Positions 14,271 to 22,062 of a stretch of DNA of 38,686 bases are shown here, one piece after another. Position 1 is the first letter of the stretch; the number at the start of each line of letters is the position of its first letter. Below the pieces are notes generated by a model that saw only the letters and a list, made by a program, of their open reading frames with translations, searched no databases and had not been told where the DNA came from. The position numbers and the translations under genes are program-made. Origin of the DNA: Vicinamibacteria bacterium (GTDB taxonomy: Bacteria; Acidobacteriota; Vicinamibacteria; Fen-336); assembly GCA_025923995.1 (NCBI GenBank), contig JAICEW010000016.1, forward strand, positions 1 to 38,686. The letters are read 5' to 3'.

Positions 14271-15097
14271 AGAAAGACGCGATCGTGACCTTCGAGGTCC
14301 TCGTCCCGGCCCGGTTCGAGGACGAAGCGACGTGCACGCTCTGGGAGTGCGACACGCTCGGCGTGCAGGTGAGCGTCGTCGCGGATGACGTGGCCCTCAC
14401 GGCGTCCTTCCGCTCGGCCCCCGATCTCGAGCCTCGCCTGCGCGCGGCCCTCGAGTGGATCCCGGGCGCGCGCGTGCGTCCCGTCGAGGTGCCCGACGTG
14501 GACTGGGTCGCGCGCTTCCGTGAGGACTTCCGGTCGTTCGCGGCCGGTGGCTTCACGATCGTCCCCGAGTGGGAGGAGCGGCCGCCGGGCCCGCACGTGA
14601 TCGTCGTCGATCCAGGCCGCGCGTTCGGCACCGGCACGCACCAGACGACCCGGCTCTGCCTGGCCCTGCTGGCCGAGGAGTCGGCGCGCCGGCCTCTGGG
14701 CCGCGTGGTCGACGTGGGGGCGGGCACGGGCATCCTCGGCGTCGCGGCGCTGCGCCGAGGCGCGACCCTGGCGGTCGCGGCCGACCTCGATCCCGAAGCC
14801 ACCGCCTCCTCGGCGCGGCATGCGCACCTCAATCGCGTCGCCCTCCGCGTCGTCCAGGCCGACGGCGGCCGCGGGTTCCGCGCGGGCGCGTTCGACCTCG
14901 TCCTGGCCAACTTGATGGCGCCGCTGCTGGTCGAGCGCGCCGACGAGATACGCCGGCTGTGCGCTCCTGGTGCGACGCTCGTCCTCTCCGGCCTGCTGGC
15001 CGAGGACGTCCACGCCGTGTCGGAGGCCTACGCGTTCGGCCGGGTCGACGTCCGCGCGGACGGCGAATGGGCCGCGCTGCGGGTGCGGCTGCCGTGA
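14267..15097 (+). CDS. prmA: Ribosomal protein L11 methyltransferase PrmA
   Basis: 276 residues from the GTG at 14267; no earlier in-frame start exists. The N-terminal L11-recognition domain is followed by the Rossmann methyltransferase: DPGRAFGTGTHQTT (115-128) is the PrmA hallmark, motif I is VVDVGAGTGILGVAA (147-161) and LVLANLMAPLL (211-221) is the catalytic-loop region. PrmA trimethylates amino groups on ribosomal protein L11 in the cytoplasm, using S-adenosylmethionine. In many genomes it sits next to rsmE; here the two are separated by a zincin and a wHTH-TPR gene. Confidence 0.93.
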   Translation: MKKDAIVTFEVLVPARFEDEATCTLWECDTLGVQVSVVADDVALTASFRSAPDLEPRLRAALEWIPGARVRPVEVPDVDWVARFREDFRSFAAGGFTIVPEWEERPPGPHVIVVDPGRAFGTGTHQTTRLCLALLAEESARRPLGRVVDVGAGTGILGVAALRRGATLAVAADLDPEATASSARHAHLNRVALRVVQADGGRGFRAGAFDLVLANLMAPLLVERADEIRRLCAPGATLVLSGLLAEDVHAVSEAYAFGRVDVRADGEWAALRVRLP

Positions 15098-15102
15098 CGC
15101 CC

Positions 15103-15612
15103 TCAGCCGCCGCAGCGCTGGAGGACGCGCGCCGTGATGTCGCGGCTGCTCGGCGGGTTCTCGCCCAGCCCGAGCGTGTGGAGCGCCTCGTGGATCACGA
15201 CGACCTCCGCGTGCCAGCGGTCGACGCGCCATCCGCGCACGAACTGGTCGCCGCACACGAAGACCACGCGGCTGCCCGGCCAGGTCGTGGCCAGGACCTT
15301 GCGCGCCTTGCAGTGGCCGGCTGCCTGGGCATCGTAGAACACCAGGACGTCGAGGTACTGGGCGGGGGTCAGGCCCAGCGCGTCCAGGTTGGCCCGCAGG
15401 GGTCGGCCGGCCGCGTCCCTGAACTCGTCGAGCACCCGGCGGCACTCCTCCGCTCCCAGGCGCCGCTGCGCCCCCGCGACGGCGGCACGGACCAGGATGC
15501 CCAGCTCGCCCTGGCCCTGGAGGCGCTCGTAGGCCGGGCCCCCCGCCGTGCCCGACGCCGCCTGTGCCATCACCACCGTCCCGACCGCCACGACCCACTC
15601 GCGTCGTCCCAT
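15103..15612 (-). CDS. Small secreted putative zinc metalloprotease
   Basis: 169 residues from the ATG at 15612-15610, with GGAGGGAGGA 7 nt upstream. A short signal peptide is present (about residues 1-23). Near the C-terminus HEALHTLGLGENPPS provides an HExxH zinc site with a downstream Glu in the HExxHxxGxxE arrangement of compact zincins. Four cysteines (in EECRR, GHCKA, FVCGD, QRCGG) can form two disulfides. It is probably a small periplasmic or secreted peptidase; the substrate is unknown. It converges tail-to-tail with prmA (5 bp apart) and is transcribed away from the wHTH-TPR regulator, sharing a control region with phased repeats. Confidence 0.8.
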   Translation of the reverse strand: MGRREWVVAVGTVVMAQAASGTAGGPAYERLQGQGELGILVRAAVAGAQRRLGAEECRRVLDEFRDAAGRPLRANLDALGLTPAQYLDVLVFYDAQAAGHCKARKVLATTWPGSRVVFVCGDQFVRGWRVDRWHAEVVVIHEALHTLGLGENPPSSRDITARVLQRCGG

Positions 15613-15653
15613 CGCCGTCCTCCCTCCGCCCCGCCAAGCTGGCGCCGAGCGGC

Positions 15654-15702
15654 TGGGACGGCTTGGGAGCGGCCTGGGAGTTTCGTGGGACTTTCCTGGA
15701 GG
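15654..15702. repeat. Five helically phased TGGGA direct repeats
   Basis: TGGGA begins at 15654, 15664, 15675 and 15686, with a fifth imperfect copy TGGAG at 15697: spacings 10, 11, 11 and 11 bp, about one helical turn each. This is the spacing of tandem sites bound by OmpR/PhoB-type winged helices. The array lies between the zincin gene and the wHTH-TPR gene, and its last copy forms the Shine-Dalgarno sequence (GGAGG, 15698-15702) of the latter. Confidence 0.7.
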
Positions 15703-15706
15703 TCTC

Positions 15707-17530
15707 CTGCGCCTCCGTTTTGAGGACTGGCTCTACGACGACGGGAGCCGTCAGCTCTTCAAGGGCGACAGCCCCATCCGCTTGACGCCCAAGGCCTTCG
15801 ACCTGCTGGGCGCCCTCCTGGAGGTGCGGCCGCGCGCGCTGTCCAAGGCCCAGATCCGGGACCGCCTCTGGCCGCAGACGTTCGTGGCCGAAGCCACCCT
15901 GGCGAGCGTCGTCTCGGAGCTGCGCGCCGGCCTTGGCGACGACGCGAAGGAGCCGCGGTTCGTGCGCACGGTCCACGGCCACGGGTACGCGTTCGCCGCA
16001 CCGGCGGCGGAGGAGCCGGCCAGCGCGCCGCGACGGCCCACGACCCGACGGCTTCCCACGCCCGGCGTGGTCGGGGCCGCGGCGTCGGCGCTGCTGGCCG
16101 TCGGCGCCCTGCTCGTCGCCGGACGGACCGACCGGGGCGAGCTCGACGCCGGCATCGCCACCCGGCCGCTGGCCGTGCTCCCGCTCCAGGACCTGTCGAA
16201 CGACCTCGACCGCTCGTACGCCATCGACGGGATGACGGAAGCGCTCGCGGCCCGCCTGGCCGAAGGCGGCCTGACCGTCGTCTCCCGGACCTCCGCGCTG
16301 CGCTACCGCGGCTCGACGCGCCCGCGATCCGAGATCGCGCGGGAGCTGGGCGCGTCGTGGCTCGTGGAGGGATCGGTCCGGCGCGACGCCAGCCGCATGC
16401 GCCTCGTCGTCCGGCTCGTCGTGCCGCCCGACACGCGGCCCGCCTGGACGCGCTCGTACGACGCCGCCGTCGACGAGACGGCCGCGCTACCCGCGCGCGT
16501 CGCGCGCGACGTCGTGGAGGCCTCGCGCCTGGTGCTGACGCCGGATCGGGAAGCGCGCCTCCACGCCGCGCGACCGGTCGACCCGGAGGCGTACGACGCG
16601 TACCTGCGGGGCCGTCATCTCATGAACCGCGGATCGCTCGAGTCGAACCGCAAGGCGATCGAGCAGTTCCAGGAGGCGCTCGGCCGCGATCCGCGCTACG
16701 CGCCGGCCTATGCGCACCTGTCCATCGCGTACGGCTCGCTCGCCGCGGTCTGGGGCGGGGAGGCGCCGCGGCCGATGCGGACGCTGGCCGCCGCCGCGGC
16801 CCAGCGCGCGCTCGACCTCGATCCGGACCTGGCCGACGCGCACACGTCCCTGGCGACCGTGAAGTTCTACGAGTGGGACTTCGCGGGTGCGACGAGCGGT
16901 TTCCGGCGTGCGATCGAGCTCGACCCCAGCGCGGGCAACGCGCACACCGCCTACGGGACCTACCTGGCCGCCCGCGGGCGATTCGACGAGGCCCTGGCCG
17001 AGGCCCGCAGGGGCGAGGCCCTCGATCCCCTGAGCGTCCGCGCCCGTCGCAACGTCGGGTACGTGCTCTTCCAGGCGCGCCGCTACGACGACGCGATCTC
17101 CACGCTGCAGGCCGTCGCGGCCGCCGAGCCCAACGACTTCTTCACGCAGTGGTTCCTGGGCTGGGCCTGCTCCTTCGCGGGCCGCCACGGCGAGGCGGTG
17201 CCCGCGCTGGAGCGGGCGGTCGCGCTCTCCGACCGGCTGCCCAGCATGGTGGGGGCTTACGCGCAAGTGCTGGCTCGAGGAGGCCGCGAACGGGAGGCAC
17301 GCGAGCAGCTCGCGAGCCTGGAGGAGACGGCCCGGCAGCGCTACGTCTCTCCGGCCGCCTTCGTGTTCGCCCAGACGTCGCTGGGCGAGCGCGAGGACGC
17401 GCTGCGCTCGCTGGAGCGGGGCTTCGAGGAGCGGGCCAACCTCATGGTCTTCCTGAAGAACCTGGAGGCACTCGATCCCTTGCGCGGCGACCCGCGGTTC
17501 CAGGACCTCCTGCGGCGCATCGGCCTGTGA
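15707..17530 (+). CDS. CadC-like winged-helix regulator with TM segment and TPRs
   Basis: Residue numbering assumes a CTG start at 15707, giving 607 residues. The only standard in-frame start that keeps the whole DNA-binding domain is a GTG at 15548, which would overlap the divergent gene and place the phased repeats inside the coding region; GGAGG lies 4 nt before the CTG. Domains: OmpR-type winged helix (about 1-97, RLTPKAFDLL ... VRTVHGHGYAF), a transmembrane helix (119-138), a TolB-N-like alpha/beta domain (152-260, AVLPLQDLS ... DGMTEALAARL) and at least six TPRs. It is a membrane-bound one-component transcription factor; the periplasmic TPR part presumably senses a protein or ligand. 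This architecture is frequent in Acidobacteriota. Coupled to rsmE by a GTGA overlap. Confidence 0.88.
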   Translation: MRLRFEDWLYDDGSRQLFKGDSPIRLTPKAFDLLGALLEVRPRALSKAQIRDRLWPQTFVAEATLASVVSELRAGLGDDAKEPRFVRTVHGHGYAFAAPAAEEPASAPRRPTTRRLPTPGVVGAAASALLAVGALLVAGRTDRGELDAGIATRPLAVLPLQDLSNDLDRSYAIDGMTEALAARLAEGGLTVVSRTSALRYRGSTRPRSEIARELGASWLVEGSVRRDASRMRLVVRLVVPPDTRPAWTRSYDAAVDETAALPARVARDVVEASRLVLTPDREARLHAARPVDPEAYDAYLRGRHLMNRGSLESNRKAIEQFQEALGRDPRYAPAYAHLSIAYGSLAAVWGGEAPRPMRTLAAAAAQRALDLDPDLADAHTSLATVKFYEWDFAGATSGFRRAIELDPSAGNAHTAYGTYLAARGRFDEALAEARRGEALDPLSVRARRNVGYVLFQARRYDDAISTLQAVAAAEPNDFFTQWFLGWACSFAGRHGEAVPALERAVALSDRLPSMVGAYAQVLARGGREREAREQLASLEETARQRYVSPAAFVFAQTSLGEREDALRSLERGFEERANLMVFLKNLEALDPLRGDPRFQDLLRRIGL

Positions 17531-18258
17531 CGACACCCCGCTTCCACGTGCCCGAGGCCGCGCCCGGCGCGCGGCTGCCGCTGCCTGAGCACTCGGCCCA
17601 TCACGCTCGTGAGGTCCTGCGCCTGCGGGCCGGCGCGATCGTGCGCGTCTTCGACGGCGCGGGCGGGGAGTTCGAGGCGGCGCTCGAGAGCGTCACGCGC
17701 CAGGGAGTCTTCCTGAAGCTCGGAGGCCCCGTGGCGGCGCGCGCCGAGTCGCCGCTCACGATCGTGCTGGCGCTGTCGCCTCTCAAGGGCGACCGCATGG
17801 AGCTGGTGATCCAGAAGGCGACCGAGCTGGGCGTGTCCGAGGTGTGGCCGGTCGTCTGCGCGCGCACGGACGCCGCCGCGCGTCCCGCGCTCAAGGGATC
17901 GCGCCAGGACCGCTGGGAGAAGGTCGCGAGCGGCGCCGCCGAGCAGTGCGGCCGTGCGGTCGTGCCAGGCATCGCGCCCACCATGGAGCTGAAGCAGCTC
18001 CTCCCGCAGCCCTTCGACGGGCGGAAGCTGCAGTTCTCGGAAGCGCAGGGCGCGCCGCCCATCGCGCGCGGCGGTGCCGCGCCCACGTCGGTGCTCGCGC
18101 TGGTCGGTCCCGCGGGCGGCTGGGAGCCCCACGAGTCCGAGCGGCTGCGCGACGCGGGCTTCGAGGCCGTGGGCCTCGGCCCGCGCATCTTGCGCGCCGA
18201 GACCGCGGCCATCGCGGCGGTGACGGTGCTGCAGGTCCTCTGGGGCGACCTGGGTTAG
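17527..18258 (+). CDS. rsmE: 16S rRNA (uracil-1498-N3)-methyltransferase RsmE
   Basis: 243 residues from the GTG at 17527, overlapping the previous stop as GTGA. An N-terminal PUA-like RNA-binding domain (FHVPEAAPG ... HHAREVLRLRAG) precedes the SPOUT methyltransferase fold. LVGPAGGWEPHE and LGPRILRAETAAIAA are the knotted SAM-binding signatures. The enzyme methylates N3 of U1498 in helix 44 of 16S rRNA, acting on assembled 30S subunits. It is likely translated by coupling to the wHTH-TPR gene, although functionally it pairs with prmA. Confidence 0.94.
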   Translation: MTTPRFHVPEAAPGARLPLPEHSAHHAREVLRLRAGAIVRVFDGAGGEFEAALESVTRQGVFLKLGGPVAARAESPLTIVLALSPLKGDRMELVIQKATELGVSEVWPVVCARTDAAARPALKGSRQDRWEKVASGAAEQCGRAVVPGIAPTMELKQLLPQPFDGRKLQFSEAQGAPPIARGGAAPTSVLALVGPAGGWEPHESERLRDAGFEAVGLGPRILRAETAAIAAVTVLQVLWGDLG

Positions 18259-18269
18259 CCGGACGCGTC

Positions 18270-18278
18270 TGCTATACT
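18270..18278 (+). promoter_or_regulatory. Extended -10 promoter of the Ser/Thr kinase gene
   Basis: TGCTATACT, an extended -10 element, ending 12 nt before the ATG at 18291. No -35 and no Shine-Dalgarno sequence, so the mRNA leader would be only about 6 nt. Confidence 0.55.
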
Positions 18279-18290
18279 CCGCGCGCATTC

Positions 18291-19226
<936 letters not shown>

Positions 19227-19253
19227 CCCGAAGGGCCTCAGTCACTTCGATCA

Positions 19254-19283
19254 TTGACAGCGGGCGGACCGGGGGCTTAGAAT
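19254..19283 (+). promoter_or_regulatory. Sigma-70-type promoter of the ilvE operon
   Basis: TTGACA (19254-19259), 18-bp spacer, TAGAAT (19278-19283). It is the best housekeeping promoter in the window. The predicted start is near 19290, giving a 37-nt leader with GGAGGG ahead of the ilvE ATG. Confidence 0.75.
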
Positions 19284-19326
19284 CCAGCCGGTTGTCGTAT
19301 CGGCGCCAGACGGAGGGCCTGACCGC

Positions 19327-20301
19327 ATGACGTTTGCGAAGTCCGACCTGATCTGGATGAACGGCGCGCTGGTGCCCTGGGACGATGCCAAGGTGCACAT
19401 CGGCACGCACGTGATCCACTACGGCTCCGGGGTGTTCGAGGGCATCCGCTGCTACTCGACGCCCGACGGGCCCGCGGTCTTCCGGCTGGACCTGCACACC
19501 GAGCGGCTCTTCGACTCCGCCAAGATCTACCGCATGGACGTGCCCTACACGCCCGAGCGGGTGGACGAAGCGATCCTCGCGACGATCGCGGCCAACCGCA
19601 TGGAGGCCTGCTACATCCGCCCGCTGGTCTACCGCGGGTACGGGCAGCTCGGCGTGAATCCGTTCCCCTGCCCGGTGGACGTCGCCATCATGGTCTGGGA
19701 CTGGGGGCGCTACCTCGGCACCGACGCGCTCGAGAAGGGCGTCGACGTCTGCGTCAGCTCCTGGACGCGCCTGGCGCCCAACACCATGCCGGCCATGGCC
19801 AAGGCCACCGCCAACTACATGAACTCGCAGCTCATCAAGATGGAGGCCCTCAAGGCCGGCTACGCGGAGGGCATCGCGCTCGACGCGCAGGGCTACCTGT
19901 CGGAGGGCAGCGGCGAGAACCTGTTCCTGGTGAAGAAGGGCGTCCTGCTGACGCCGCCGCTCGTCTCCTCCGCGCTGCCGGGCGTCACCCGCGACACGGT
20001 GATGCGGCTGGCGCACCGGCTGGGCATCGAGGTGCGCGAGCAGATGATGCCGCGCGAGATGCTGTACCTGGCGGACGAGGTCTTCATGACCGGCACCGCG
20101 GCCGAGATCACGCCGGTGCGGTCCATCGACAAGATCACGGTCGGGCGGGGCGCCCGCGGAGAGGTCACGGAGGCGCTGCAGAAGGCGTTCTTCGACGTCA
20201 TCGAGTGTCGTGTCCCCGACGAGTTCGGGTGGCTCACGTTCGTGCCGGGCCTGGGCACGGCTTCCGCCGTCCAGGCGCAGAGGAAGTCGAGCGCTGGCTA
20301 G
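19327..20301 (+). CDS. ilvE: Branched-chain amino acid aminotransferase
   Basis: 324 residues. It belongs to the fold-type IV PLP aminotransferases: HYGSGVFEGIRCY (31-43), PLP-binding K159 in MAKATANYMNS and the phosphate-site segment LSEGSGENLF (191-200). It transfers amino groups between glutamate and the 2-keto acids of Leu, Ile and Val in the cytoplasm. The start is set by the ATG with GGAGGG upstream. It heads a long co-directional run behind a TTGACA/TAGAAT promoter and is 26 bp from pilT. The C-terminal extension (FGWLTFVPG onward) is typical of this subgroup. Confidence 0.95.
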   Translation: MTFAKSDLIWMNGALVPWDDAKVHIGTHVIHYGSGVFEGIRCYSTPDGPAVFRLDLHTERLFDSAKIYRMDVPYTPERVDEAILATIAANRMEACYIRPLVYRGYGQLGVNPFPCPVDVAIMVWDWGRYLGTDALEKGVDVCVSSWTRLAPNTMPAMAKATANYMNSQLIKMEALKAGYAEGIALDAQGYLSEGSGENLFLVKKGVLLTPPLVSSALPGVTRDTVMRLAHRLGIEVREQMMPREMLYLADEVFMTGTAAEITPVRSIDKITVGRGARGEVTEALQKAFFDVIECRVPDEFGWLTFVPGLGTASAVQAQRKSSAG

Positions 20302-20327
20302 GCGGAGCCAGGGAGCTTAGAGAAGGC

Positions 20328-21458
20328 ATGCACATCAACGATCTCCTGAAGATCGCGTCGGAGCGCAAGGCCTCCGACCTCCACCTGAAGGTGGGCTCGC
20401 ACCCCGTGCTGCGCATCAACGGCGAGCTGCTGCCTCTCGTCGAGACCAAGCGCCTCATGCAGGAGGACACCATCGCCATGGCGTTCTCCATCATGAGCAA
20501 CCGCCAGAAGCAGAAGTTCAAGGACAACCTCGAGATCGACATCGCGTACTCGGTGCCGGGCCTGGGCCGCTTCCGCTGCAACGTCTTCCAGCAGCGCGGC
20601 ACGGTGGGCCTGGTGCTGCGCGTCATCCCGGTCAAGATCCTGACCGTGCGCGAGCTGGGCCTGCCCGTCGTGCTGGAGAAGATCGCGCAGGAGCAGCGCG
20701 GCCTGATCCTCTGCACGGGGACCACCGGCTCGGGCAAGTCGACCACGCTGGCCGCGATGATCGACTACATCAACTCGCAGCGCACCGAGCACATCATCAC
20801 CATCGAGGACCCGATCGAGTTCCTCCACCGGGACAAGAAGTCGATCGTGAACCAGCGCGAGGTCGAGGTCGACACCCGCTCCTTCGCGGCCGCGCTGCGC
20901 TCCGCGCTGCGCCAGGACCCCGACGTGATCCTGGTCGGTGAGATGCGCGACTACGAGACGATCGAGACCGCCATCACCGCCGCCGAGACCGGCCACCTGG
21001 TGCTCTCCACCCTGCACACCCTGGACGCGACCGAGACCATCAACCGCATCATCTCGGTCTTCCCGCCTCACCAGCAGAAGCAGATCCGCCTGCAGCTCTC
21101 GGGCGTGCTGAAGGCCGTCATCTCCATGCGCCTCGTGCCCCGCGCCGACGGCCACGGCCGCGTGCCCGCGGTCGAGGTCATGATCGCGACGCCGTTCATC
21201 CGCGACTGCATCATCAACAAGGACAAGACCAAGCTCATCCACGAGGCCATTGCGGCCGGCGTCTCGCAGTACGGCATGCAGACCTTCGACCAGTCGATCT
21301 TCCAGCTCTACAAGAAGGAGCTGATCACCTACGACGAGGCGCTGCGCCGGGCCAGCAACCCCGACGAGTTCAAGCTCAAGATCCAGGGCATCCAATCCAC
21401 CTCCGACATGGCGGCCGAGGAGATGGAGAAGACGATGCAGTCCTTCGACCTGGAGTGA
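20328..21458 (+). CDS. pilT: Type IV pilus retraction ATPase PilT
   Basis: 376 residues from the ATG at 20328 (AGAAGG just upstream). It starts with the PilT N-terminal pattern (MHINDLLKIASERKASDLHL). Walker A is GTTGSGKST (131-139), the Asp box and EDPIEF follow, Walker B is ILVGEMRD (201-208), and the His box is HLVLSTLHT (223-231). A C-terminal IRDCIINKDKTKL replaces the AIRNLIREGK motif of classical PilT but is similar in position. A hexameric cytoplasmic motor that depolymerises type IV pili for twitching and DNA uptake. No other pilus gene is in the window. RecX follows by a GTGA overlap. Confidence 0.93.
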   Translation: MHINDLLKIASERKASDLHLKVGSHPVLRINGELLPLVETKRLMQEDTIAMAFSIMSNRQKQKFKDNLEIDIAYSVPGLGRFRCNVFQQRGTVGLVLRVIPVKILTVRELGLPVVLEKIAQEQRGLILCTGTTGSGKSTTLAAMIDYINSQRTEHIITIEDPIEFLHRDKKSIVNQREVEVDTRSFAAALRSALRQDPDVILVGEMRDYETIETAITAAETGHLVLSTLHTLDATETINRIISVFPPHQQKQIRLQLSGVLKAVISMRLVPRADGHGRVPAVEVMIATPFIRDCIINKDKTKLIHEAIAAGVSQYGMQTFDQSIFQLYKKELITYDEALRRASNPDEFKLKIQGIQSTSDMAAEEMEKTMQSFDLE

Positions 21459-22006
21459 GGTCGAAGCGACCTCCAGCGCCTCGCGTCCCTGAAGATCCCT
21501 CGTCCGAGAAGCTCGCCTACGGCAAGGCGCTCGGCCGTCTCGCGCGCCGCGAGATGTCGTCGGCCGAGGTGCGCCGGGGCCTGAGCCGCGACGGCTTCAC
21601 GGAGGCCGCGACGGAAGGCGCCGTCAAACGGCTCGAGGAGCAGCGGTATCTCGACGACAGCCGCATGGGCGAACGGATCGCCCGTAGCCGATTGTCCGAT
21701 CGCGGCTACGGGCGTGCTCGCGTCCGGCAAGCCCTTTCGCAGAAAGGACTTTCCCGGGGCATAATTGAGAGCAGCCTTCGCGCGGCACTGGCCGACGTGT
21801 CCGAGGCGGACCAGATCGACCGCCTGGCGAGGCGCTATTGGCGCCAGAAGGTCGGGCACGCGCCCGAGCGGAGGCTCAAGGGCCTGTGGGCGTTCCTGAT
21901 CCGCCGCGGCTTCCCCGCCGGCCTGGTCGGGGAGCGGCTGCGGGTCCTCTGGCCGCGCTGGGGCGACGCCCTGGCGGGGCTGGAGCCGGCGGAGTCGGAC
22001 GAGTAG
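21455..22006 (+). CDS. recX: Regulatory protein RecX
   Basis: 183 residues from the GTG overlapping the pilT stop (GTGA). The family is recognised by its helical triplet repeats: ALGRLARREMSSAEVRRGL, then VKRLEEQRYLDDSRMGERIAR and GYGRARVRQALSQKG. RecX binds RecA filaments and limits their extension and activity. recA itself is not here; the common recA-recX-alaS order is kept on the alaS side only, with pilT in the recA position. The N-terminal 18 residues are poorly ordered and proline-rich. Confidence 0.88.
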   Translation: MRSKRPPAPRVPEDPSSEKLAYGKALGRLARREMSSAEVRRGLSRDGFTEAATEGAVKRLEEQRYLDDSRMGERIARSRLSDRGYGRARVRQALSQKGLSRGIIESSLRAALADVSEADQIDRLARRYWRQKVGHAPERRLKGLWAFLIRRGFPAGLVGERLRVLWPRWGDALAGLEPAESDE

Positions 22007-22062
22007 CGGGACCATTCGAGGTGATGATCGTGGGCGGCGAGAAGGGCGGAACCCAGACGGCG

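Noticed and set aside
13139-15982. A 947-codon minus-strand open frame
   Set aside because: It is antisense to the dienelactone hydrolase and prmA, has low-complexity Arg/Gly/Ala composition and no recognisable domain.
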